Shown piece after piece: positions 1 through 5,477 of a stretch of DNA of 5,834 nt. Location of the stretch: contig JAICVH010000178.1 in assembly GCA_025935435.1 (NCBI GenBank), positions 1-5,834 of the forward strand, given 5' to 3'. The stretch's first letter is position 1. Each line of letters starts with the position of its first letter. The notes under the pieces were generated by a model. The model was given only the letters and a program-made list of their open reading frames with translations. It did not search any database and had not been told where the DNA came from. Source of the DNA: Burkholderiales bacterium (lineage in GTDB: Bacteria; Pseudomonadota; Gammaproteobacteria; Burkholderiales; Casimicrobiaceae). The position numbers were made by a program, and so were the translations under genes.

Positions 1-20
1 ATCTTGTTTTCGAGTCTCAT
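1..20 (-). CDS. Start of a gene cut by the window edge; possibly a short-chain dehydrogenase/reductase
   Basis: An ATG at 20-18 on the minus strand opens a frame reading M-R-L-E-N-K and then Ile or Met (only two bases of codon 7 are present). A strong purine-rich Shine-Dalgarno sequence lies just upstream (25-33), and the glycosyltransferase stop is only 28 bases away, so this looks like the next gene of the same operon. The opening M-R-L-E-N-K is very typical of classical short-chain dehydrogenases/reductases, where it leads into the first beta strand and the TGxxxGxG nucleotide-binding loop. That loop lies outside the window, so the family is inferred from six residues. The start itself is well supported; the function is tentative. 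Confidence 0.5.
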
Positions 21-24
21 GGAA

Positions 25-33
25 CCTTCTTCC
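25..33 (-). promoter_or_regulatory. Ribosome binding site of the gene starting at base 20
   Basis: On the minus strand the sequence GGAAGAAGG is followed by four bases and then ATG. It is the only strong Shine-Dalgarno sequence inside the minus-strand operon, and it supports a real gene start at base 20. Confidence 0.65.
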
Positions 34-48
34 GCCAGAGTTTCAGCG

Positions 49-1092
49 TTACGGCCGCAACAGGTAGTCTTCGCGCGCACCCTCCGCCGTTCGTGAGTTT
101 GGCGCAGTCGCGGGCTGCACGCTCGGTCGCAACTGGCATGCGATACGCTCGAGACAGAAACCTGCGACGTCGGTCATGCCGATTGCGACTCGGTACAGCG
201 CATGAGCAGCTGCGGGAAGTGGCCGGACGAGCGCAATCGCGAACAAGATGGCGGCCGGCCCGGCGACCCGCAGCGGCCACATCGCCAGCGAGGCAGCGGC
301 GATCGATCCGAGCCAGCGGTAAACCGGATGGCGGGGCCGTCTGGCACCGGGGGTCGCGTAATAGCGCGCTTTCGCCCGTCCGGTGGACAGCAGCAGCTGC
401 ACGAGCCAGCGCACGCCCATGTCGTTGTGGTGCGTGCACAGCACCGCGTCGACGACACCGATCGCGACGCCGGCGTCACGCGCGCGCTCGTAGAGCACCG
501 TTTCACCGAAACGCGCGAAGCGCGCGTCGAAGCCGCCGAGCTGCGTGAGCACGTCCCGGCGTATCACGCAGTTGCCGCCCAGCGTGAAATTGCCACGCGC
601 AAACGCTCGCGCCTCATGCACATCGTTATTGCCGCCGACCAGCACACCGAGGCGCGTGCGTGCATGGTTCGCGCGGCGCCCGCACACGATCGCACAGTTC
701 GGATGCTGCCGAAGGTAAGCAGCGAGCACGCGCAAGGCGCCATTCTCCAGCACCGTGTGGCCCTCGATGAAATACAGGTAATCACCTGAGGCCGCGCGTG
801 CGCCGGCTTCGAACAGCGTCATTTCACTGTCGACGGCCGCGAAATCCGCATCGATCGCGATGATCCGATCGCACCCTGCGCGCCGTGCATCGATCGACGC
901 AGCCGTGCGCGCGTCGGCGATCGCAATCACTTCATAACGATCGCGCGGGAAATCCTGCTCGAGCGCCGAGTCGACGGCGCGCATGCCGGCGTCACGACAG
1001 TCGTAGAGGGGCACGACGATCGAGAACAGCGGATATGCCTCGCGTCGCTCGGTCGCTGCCACATCGCGCACCGGCGCGTACTGCAACGACAT
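49..1092 (-). CDS. Family 2 glycosyltransferase with hydrophobic C-terminal region
   Basis: This 347-residue protein probably transfers a sugar from a nucleotide-sugar donor at the inner face of the cytoplasmic membrane. It has a GT-A fold of the GT2 family. FSIVVPLYD (23-31) is the first beta strand of the nucleotide-binding half. The stretch YLYFIEGH (105-112) sits where GT2 enzymes carry the metal-binding DXD motif, but here it reads I-E-G-H. GNCVIRRDVLTQLGGFD (173-189) is the typical acceptor-side GGFD segment, and GETVLYERARDAG (196-208) matches the ED-xx-L-xx-R-x-x-xG region, with E197 the likely catalytic base. Residues about 261-292 are hydrophobic (one or two membrane helices or a membrane-binding hairpin), followed by a polar tail. 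The start overlaps the hydrolase stop by one base (TGATG). No good Shine-Dalgarno sequence precedes it, so translation probably depends on coupling. The sugar and acceptor cannot be told from sequence. Confidence 0.88.
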   Translation of the reverse strand: MSLQYAPVRDVAATERREAYPLFSIVVPLYDCRDAGMRAVDSALEQDFPRDRYEVIAIADARTAASIDARRAGCDRIIAIDADFAAVDSEMTLFEAGARAASGDYLYFIEGHTVLENGALRVLAAYLRQHPNCAIVCGRRANHARTRLGVLVGGNNDVHEARAFARGNFTLGGNCVIRRDVLTQLGGFDARFARFGETVLYERARDAGVAIGVVDAVLCTHHNDMGVRWLVQLLLSTGRAKARYYATPGARRPRHPVYRWLGSIAAASLAMWPLRVAGPAAILFAIALVRPLPAAAHALYRVAIGMTDVAGFCLERIACQLRPSVQPATAPNSRTAEGAREDYLLRP

Positions 1093-1961
1093 CAGTCGGC
1101 GGCGGCGAACCGCGGATCGTCGCGCGGTGGTGCCGCACGACCACGCGCGAGCGGCGGCGTCAGCGCACCCGCGATGATCTTTGCGAGGCGCCGCTGACTC
1201 GGTTCCGATGGGTGCAGGCCGTCGTTCGAGAACATGTCGGGGCGCGGCGAGAAATGCACGGGAATATGCATGACGTTCGGCACCCGGCGCAGCGCCTCGC
1301 GCGCGACGGCATCGAACTTACGCACGCGATGACCGACGATCCACCGCAGCGGTCGTCGCAGCTTGGGGAACTCGTCGAGCGGCGGAAGCCCGACGTAGCC
1401 AATGACCGCTTCGGGCGAATGCGCGCGCAGGTCGCGCACCAGTTTCAGCAACTGGCGGCGGAAACGTGCGCTGCGCTCGAGTTTCAACACGTCGTTGACG
1501 CCGACGGACAGCACGATTGCGTCGTAACGCTGAGGCGGCAGCACCGGAACGACATCGCGCCGCACGCGACGTGCACCGGCTCCGATCATGCCTGCGGCAT
1601 GCCAGTTGATCTCGCGGGCAAGGCGCCCGGACATGAAGCGCGCGACATGACCGACCGTCGATTGCTGGATGCGCCGTGCGCCGACACCCGCGATGATCGA
1701 ATCGCCAATGGCGAGCAGGTGCAACGGCTCACCGCGACCGATGCGCCCGTGCGGCGGTCCGACCGCGGGGACGAGCTGCAGCGCATGCCGGCGCAATGCG
1801 AACGCCTGCGAAAAAATGACCGGAAAGAGCGAGTACACGACGAGCCTGCCGACGAGCTTTTGAACGAGACGCGCCGGTGTCAGTGTTTCCGAGGCGGCGC
1901 CGGAATCGACCGCCGATGCCGCGGGGGCCGGTGCGCGCGCCGCTTGCTTCCAGTCAGCCAT
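1092..1961 (-). CDS. SGNH/GDSL-type hydrolase with N-terminal hydrophobic segment
   Basis: This 289-residue protein is probably an esterase, lipase or deacylase of the SGNH superfamily. All four family blocks are visible. Block I is AIGDSI, with nucleophile S88. Block II is the H-A-A-G region, with oxyanion glycine G124. Block III is SVGVND (152-157), with oxyanion asparagine N156. Block V is DGLHPS (247-252), with D247 and H250 completing the triad. Before the catalytic domain comes an Ala/Pro-rich stretch and then a hydrophobic segment around 38-55, which could be a membrane anchor or an amphipathic helix; its topology is ambiguous because basic residues lie on both sides. The start overlaps the end of the aldehyde dehydrogenase gene by eight bases and lacks a clear Shine-Dalgarno sequence. 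Lying between an aldehyde dehydrogenase and a glycosyltransferase, it may remove or transfer an acyl group on a glycosylated metabolite; that role is inference. Confidence 0.88.
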   Translation of the reverse strand: MADWKQAARAPAPAASAVDSGAASETLTPARLVQKLVGRLVVYSLFPVIFSQAFALRRHALQLVPAVGPPHGRIGRGEPLHLLAIGDSIIAGVGARRIQQSTVGHVARFMSGRLAREINWHAAGMIGAGARRVRRDVVPVLPPQRYDAIVLSVGVNDVLKLERSARFRRQLLKLVRDLRAHSPEAVIGYVGLPPLDEFPKLRRPLRWIVGHRVRKFDAVAREALRRVPNVMHIPVHFSPRPDMFSNDGLHPSEPSQRRLAKIIAGALTPPLARGRAAPPRDDPRFAAAD

Positions 1962-3423
1962 GGCGCAGGACGACGGTCTTCAGCGTCGTGAACCCGTACA
2001 GCGCTTCGAACCCCTTCTCGCGTCCATGACCCGAATGCTTGACACCTCCGAACGGCAATTCGACGCCGCCGCCGGCGCCATAGTTGTTGATGAACACCTG
2101 TCCACTTTGCAGTGCGCGGGCCATGCGTAACTGCCGGGCGCCATCGCGCGTCCAGACGCCTGCGACGAGGCCATAGTCGCTCGCATTCGCAAGCGCAATC
2201 GCCTGCGCCTCGTCGTCGAAGGGCATCGCTGCGAGCACCGGGCCGAACACTTCATCGCAGGCGACGCGCGCGTCGATCGGCACGTCGCGAAGCAGCGTCG
2301 GCGCGACATAGAAGCCGGCCGTCGGCGCATCGTCGGCGATGCGTCCGGTCGCGACGCTCCTGATACCGCGGCGATCGGCATCGTCCAGAAAGTCGCGCAC
2401 ACGCGCCAGTTGCGAGGCGCGGATCAGCGGACCGCAATCGCGATCCGCCAGCGCCGGACCCGCGACGAGGCGGGAGAATCGATCACCAAGCGCATCGAGC
2501 GTGCGCTCGTACACGCTGCGCTCGATCAGCAGGCGTGAGCCCGCGCTGCATGTCTGCCCGGCGTTTTGAACGATCGCGTTGACGATCGCCGGCAACGCGG
2601 CGTCGAGATCCGCGTCGGCGAACACGATCTGCGGCGACTTTCCGCCGAGTTCGAGCGTCACGGGGCAATGCCGCGCAGCGGCCGATGCCGCGACGGACGC
2701 GCCGGTCGCGGGCGACCCGGTGAACGACAGATGGCGAACACCCGGGTGCTCAACCAGCGCCGCGCCGGCTTCGGCGCCGAGACCCGTGACGATGTTCATT
2801 GCGCCCTCGAGGAGGCCGGCTTCCGCGGCAATCTCGGCAACGCGCAGCAGCGACAGGCACGCATCCTCGGCCGGCTTGACCACGCAGACGTTGCCTGCTG
2901 CAAGCGCGCCGCCCACCGAACGGCCGAAGATCTGCAACGGGTAGTTCCACGGAATGACATGACCGGTAATGCCGTGCGGTTCGCGCCAGGTGAGAACGCT
3001 GTAGCCGGACACGTAGGGGATCGTCGTCCCGTGCAGCTTGTCGGGCGCGCCCGCGTAGAACTCGAAGTAGCGCGCGCAGGCGGCCGCGTCGGCGCGCGCC
3101 TGGGTGAGCGGCTTGCCGCAATCGCGCGCTTCGATGAACGCCAGCTCCTCGGCATGCCGCGCGATCGCCGCCGCAATCCGCGCAAGCGACCGGCCTCGCT
3201 CGGCCGGCGCGAGCGCACCCCAACGTTCGCGCGCCTGTTCCGCGGCCTGCACGGCCGCATCGACATCGGCAGCAACGCCGCGGGCGATCGACGCGAAGGC
3301 CGTGCCATCGGACGGATCGATCATGGGCAACGTACGTTCGTCGCGCGACGCGACGAAGCGATTGCCGATGAAGTGCCGCGGCGGGACCGTCAGCGCAGGC
3401 CAGCGAAGATCGGGAGCGTTCAA
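1954..3423 (-). CDS. NAD-dependent aldehyde dehydrogenase
   Basis: This is a full-length (489-residue) cytoplasmic member of the aldehyde dehydrogenase superfamily, which oxidises an aldehyde to the carboxylic acid with NAD(P)+. The catalytic set is complete: N160 in PWNYP (oxyanion), K183 in VVKPAE, the Rossmann-type FTGS (234-237), general base E258 in LELGGKSP, nucleophile C292 in GQTCSAGSR, and E391/F393 in DEVFGPV. Glu at 186, three residues after the lysine, is the feature that usually favours NAD+ over NADP+. The protein resembles betaine-aldehyde/aminoaldehyde-type enzymes in general layout, but the substrate is not assignable. The start is TTG at 3423-3421, overlapping the upstream stop as TTGA. 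No ATG or GTG lies nearby in frame, and the first internal Met (residue 34) would cut into the conserved N-terminal domain. A weak AGGG lies a few bases before the TTG. Confidence 0.95.
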   Translation of the reverse strand: MNAPDLRWPALTVPPRHFIGNRFVASRDERTLPMIDPSDGTAFASIARGVAADVDAAVQAAEQARERWGALAPAERGRSLARIAAAIARHAEELAFIEARDCGKPLTQARADAAACARYFEFYAGAPDKLHGTTIPYVSGYSVLTWREPHGITGHVIPWNYPLQIFGRSVGGALAAGNVCVVKPAEDACLSLLRVAEIAAEAGLLEGAMNIVTGLGAEAGAALVEHPGVRHLSFTGSPATGASVAASAAARHCPVTLELGGKSPQIVFADADLDAALPAIVNAIVQNAGQTCSAGSRLLIERSVYERTLDALGDRFSRLVAGPALADRDCGPLIRASQLARVRDFLDDADRRGIRSVATGRIADDAPTAGFYVAPTLLRDVPIDARVACDEVFGPVLAAMPFDDEAQAIALANASDYGLVAGVWTRDGARQLRMARALQSGQVFINNYGAGGGVELPFGGVKHSGHGREKGFEALYGFTTLKTVVLRHG

Positions 3424-4985
3424 TGGGCCCTGGGCTTGAACTTCCAGGCGAGCGTCGTTTCATCGACGCGCGGCACGTACGTGATCCCGTTGCGCGCCGC
3501 CCACGTGTTCACCTGAAAATGAATCGGGATGATGCCGGTGTCGTTGATGACGATCTCGCTCGCGCGCTGCAGGTACGCCGCGCGCTTCACGTCGTCGACC
3601 GTCTGCAGCGCATCTTCTGTGAACGCGTCGACCTTGCTGTTCGAGTAGCGTCCGCGATTGGTGCCCCCGAAGCCGCGGTCCTTGTTGAACGTCATCAAGA
3701 GCGCCTTCAGTGAGGACGACGCTTCGCCGGTTCCCGTGCTCCAGCCGAGCAGCATCGTGCTGAATTTGAGCTCGGTCGCCTGCGGAAAATACGTTGCCGA
3801 CGGCATCGCGGTGACCTTGGTCGGGATCCCGGCGCGCGTCCACATCTGCGCGACCGCCTGCGCGATCTTTGCATCGTTGACATAACGATCGTTCGGTGAA
3901 TGCAGCGTCACGCCGAAGCCGTCGGGCCAGCCGGCCTCGGCGAGCAGCTTCTTCGCGCCTTCCACATCGAACGCCTCGACCTTCAGGTTGGGCGTCGCGC
4001 CAAACAGGAAGTCGGGAACGAGCTGCCCGGCCGGCACCGCCTCGCCTTCCATCACGCGCTGGACGATCGCCTTCCGGTCGATCGCCTTTGACAGCGCCTT
4101 GCGTACGCGAGCGTCCTTCAAGGGATTGCGCTCGAGCGGTCGGCCGTCCTTGTCGGTGACGAACGGCGATGCGTCGCGGTTGCTGTCGAGGTGGATGTAG
4201 ATCAGACGGTCGGCGACCTCGCGGAACATGCCGAGACGCTTGTCCTGCTTGAGCCGTGCGATGTCGGCCGTCGGCACCGATTCGATGACATCGACGTCGC
4301 CCGCGAGCAACGCGGCCACGCGCGCGGCATTCTGGGGCAGCAGGCGCATCGTCACGCGTTCCCAGGGAGTCCGGCCACCCCACCAGCCGTCGAAACGCTC
4401 GAGTTCGATGCGATCGCCCTTCGCGTAGCGAACGAGCTTGTAAGGACCCGTGCCGTTGGCCGCCTTGCCTGAATTGAAGTCATCGGTCGACGCGTTTTCC
4501 GATCCCTTGGCAATGATCGCGACCTGCGTGAGATCCGACGGCATCAGCGGGTACGGCGTCGCGGTGTGAAAGCGAATCGTGTACGGGTCGACAACCTCGA
4601 CCTTCGTGATCTGCTTCGTGTAGGCGGTGAACGGCGACGGGCTGTTCGGTACTTTCGGAATGCGGTTGATCGACGCGACGACATCGGCTGCCGTGAACTC
4701 GGTGCCGTCATGGAATTTCACGCCTTTGCGCAGCGTGAACTCCCACGTCGTCGGGGCGACGGTCTTCCACTGCGTCGCAAGTCCCGGCTCGAGCTGCTCC
4801 TTTTCGTTGCGCTGCACGAGATAGCCGTAGACGTGCTGCGACACATTGTTGTTCGGTGTCAGGTTGTGATAGTGGGGATCGAGCGATGTCACGTCGGTCG
4901 AAAGACCGATCGTCAGGTTGGCGGCGAATGCGGGGACGCCGGCGATTGCGAAGAGCACGACGATGGCAAGGCGCAGGAATCGCAT
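3420..4985 (-). CDS. ABC transporter substrate-binding protein, family 5 (peptide/opine type)
   Basis: This 521-residue protein is a periplasmic solute receptor that would hand its ligand to an ABC importer. The N-terminus is a typical Sec signal peptide: basic start (MRFLR), hydrophobic core, then A-F-A followed by A, giving likely cleavage after residue 21. Family-5 (SBP_bac_5, DppA/OppA-like) landmarks follow: TDVTSLDPHYH (30-40), LEPGLA (65-70), the signature WEFTLRKGVKFHDG (81-94) with TAADV, NGTGPYKL (177-184), FDGWWGG (198-204) and LLAGDVDVI (226-234). The ATG at 4985 is chosen because it starts directly with the signal peptide and has TTGGGG at a 7-base spacing. A TTG at 5051 would add 22 residues before the signal. 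No permease or ATPase genes are present in the window. As first gene of the operon, it suggests that the pathway is fed from outside the cell. The ligand could be a peptide, opine or glycoside and is not determined. Confidence 0.93.
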   Translation of the reverse strand: MRFLRLAIVVLFAIAGVPAFAANLTIGLSTDVTSLDPHYHNLTPNNNVSQHVYGYLVQRNEKEQLEPGLATQWKTVAPTTWEFTLRKGVKFHDGTEFTAADVVASINRIPKVPNSPSPFTAYTKQITKVEVVDPYTIRFHTATPYPLMPSDLTQVAIIAKGSENASTDDFNSGKAANGTGPYKLVRYAKGDRIELERFDGWWGGRTPWERVTMRLLPQNAARVAALLAGDVDVIESVPTADIARLKQDKRLGMFREVADRLIYIHLDSNRDASPFVTDKDGRPLERNPLKDARVRKALSKAIDRKAIVQRVMEGEAVPAGQLVPDFLFGATPNLKVEAFDVEGAKKLLAEAGWPDGFGVTLHSPNDRYVNDAKIAQAVAQMWTRAGIPTKVTAMPSATYFPQATELKFSTMLLGWSTGTGEASSSLKALLMTFNKDRGFGGTNRGRYSNSKVDAFTEDALQTVDDVKRAAYLQRASEIVINDTGIIPIHFQVNTWAARNGITYVPRVDETTLAWKFKPRAH

Positions 4986-5014
4986 CGGGATACCCCAAGC
5001 GTCAAGAAACGGAC

Positions 5015-5044
5015 ACTGTAACAAATCGCTACCGCCGAAGGCAG
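5015..5044 (-). promoter_or_regulatory. Tentative promoter of the minus-strand operon
   Basis: On the minus strand, TACAGT (5020-5015) matches the sigma-70 -10 hexamer at four of six positions and is preceded by TGT. A weak -35 (CTGCCT, 5044-5039, three of six) lies at an 18-base spacing. Transcription would begin about 20 bases before the ATG at 4985. The -35 match is poor, so this is only a candidate. Confidence 0.25.
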
Positions 5045-5101
5045 CCGTCAACGAGTCCGCGCGGGGGCGCGTTCATGCGAGTGACACCCGTTGGAAATGC
5101 G

Positions 5102-5130
5102 GGAACTCGACGCACTTCGCAGCGGTCATC
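5102..5130 (+). promoter_or_regulatory. Tentative extracytoplasmic-stress (sigma-E-like) promoter of the repeat-protein gene
   Basis: GGAACTC (5102-5108) resembles the -35 element of sigma-E-type promoters (GGAACTT). TCATC (5126-5130) resembles the -10 element, at a 17-base spacing. A start near 5137 would give a leader just long enough to hold the Shine-Dalgarno sequence at 5141-5147. An envelope-stress sigma factor would suit an exported protein. The match is by eye only. Confidence 0.3.
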
Positions 5131-5140
5131 ACGTGTAGAG

Positions 5141-5147
5141 AAGGAGG
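5141..5147 (+). promoter_or_regulatory. Strong ribosome binding site
   Basis: AAGGAGG lies six bases before the ATG at 5154, a near-ideal Shine-Dalgarno sequence. It fixes the start of the small exported protein and predicts efficient translation. Confidence 0.85.
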
Positions 5148-5153
5148 CCCGAC

Positions 5154-5477
5154 ATGCTTCGACATGCCAAGCACCTGGTCGTTGGAACCGCCCTCGCCGC
5201 TGCGGCCGCCGTGTTCGCACCCGCGGCGCACGCCGATCGTGTTGGCTTCAACGTTTCGATCGGCGGTCCCGGCTACGGGATCGCATTTGGCAATGCGCCT
5301 TACTGGGGCCATCGGCACCACTACCGGCCGCACTGGCGCGCAGCCTACGTTGCACCGCCGGTGGTCTATGCTCCGCCGGTCGTGTATCACGCGCCCGTCG
5401 TCTACGCGGCGCCCCGCGTCGTGTACCGGGCGCCCTACGTCGTGCGGCGGCCCGTCGTCATCCGATACGGCTACTGA
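5154..5477 (+). CDS. Small exported protein with PXPV-type Pro/Val/Tyr repeats
   Basis: This 107-residue protein of unknown function is probably secreted to the periplasm or outer surface. Residues 1-27 form a clear signal peptide: basic start, Ala/Val-rich core, and A-A-H-A before D28. A short Gly-rich part (GGPGYGIAFG, 37-46) follows, then a histidine/aromatic stretch (WGHRHHYRPHW, 51-61). The tail (about 67-103) is a run of near-repeats of A-P-x-V-V-Y. This layout matches small proteobacterial proteins with PXPV repeats, common as multiple copies in Burkholderia; the family call is from pattern recognition. The tail is likely extended and might bind cell-wall or outer-membrane components; the histidines might bind metal. 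Both are guesses. The gene is divergent from the operon and convergent with the MarR gene, and its stop directly abuts the other stop. Confidence 0.85.
   Translation: MLRHAKHLVVGTALAAAAAVFAPAAHADRVGFNVSIGGPGYGIAFGNAPYWGHRHHYRPHWRAAYVAPPVVYAPPVVYHAPVVYAAPRVVYRAPYVVRRPVVIRYGY
5352..5459 (+). repeat. Degenerate in-frame repeat coding for A-P-x-V-V-Y units
   Basis: About five to six units of 18-21 bases encode APPVVY, APPVVYH, APVVYA, APRVVYR, APYVVR and RPVV in succession. The third codon positions vary between units (gtg, gtc; tat, tac), so the repeat is conserved more at protein than at DNA level and is not a fresh tandem duplication. Confidence 0.75.

Larger units (their letters stand above)
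1..4985 (-). other. Predicted five-gene operon
   Basis: The substrate-binding protein, aldehyde dehydrogenase, hydrolase, glycosyltransferase and the edge gene run in the same direction. Junctions are a 4-base overlap (TTGA, 3420-3423), an 8-base overlap (1954-1961), a 1-base overlap (TGATG, around 1092) and a 28-base gap. No promoter or terminator is apparent between them. The operon continues beyond the left edge. Confidence 0.8.
4986..5153. other. Divergent intergenic region
   Basis: These 168 bases separate the start of the minus-strand operon from the plus-strand repeat-protein gene. Apart from the tentative promoters and the Shine-Dalgarno sequences, it holds two small GC-rich inverted repeats (5028-5045 and 5058-5071). 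No convincing small gene is seen. Confidence 0.6.

Noticed and set aside
885..1991. Plus-strand open frame of 368 codons opposite the hydrolase and dehydrogenase end
   Set aside because: It is Arg-rich with no recognisable domain and lies antisense to two well-supported genes; typical of high-GC DNA.
2566..3516. Plus-strand open frame of 316 codons opposite the aldehyde dehydrogenase
   Set aside because: It is a low-complexity Arg/Ala/Gly-rich product, antisense to a complete catalytic domain; it is a shadow of the real gene.
3460..4383. Minus-strand open frame of 307 codons inside the substrate-binding protein gene
   Set aside because: It is an alternative frame of the real gene with Arg-rich composition and no motifs.
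5028..5045. Inverted repeat GCTACC-GCCGAA-GGCAGC as an operator
   Set aside because: Six pairs including one G-T pair in GC-rich DNA are readily expected by chance, and no regulator points to it.
4986..5051. Upstream TTG start of the substrate-binding protein at 5051
   Set aside because: It would place 22 residues, including acidic and polar ones, before a clean signal peptide; the ATG at 4985 has a spaced GGGG and fits better. The likely promoter also lies in this stretch.
5022..5051. Minus-strand TTGACG (5051-5046) as a -35 element
   Set aside because: It lies 25 bases from the better -10 candidate TACAGT; at an 18-base spacing the hexamer is GATTTG, a poor -10.
5058..5071. CGCGC-GGGG-GCGCG inverted repeat
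   Set aside because: A short five-pair stem of alternating C and G is common in this composition and no function is suggested.
5073..5390. Minus-strand open frame opposite the repeat-protein gene
   Set aside because: It is antisense to a gene with a near-ideal ribosome binding site and signal peptide; its product has no recognisable features.
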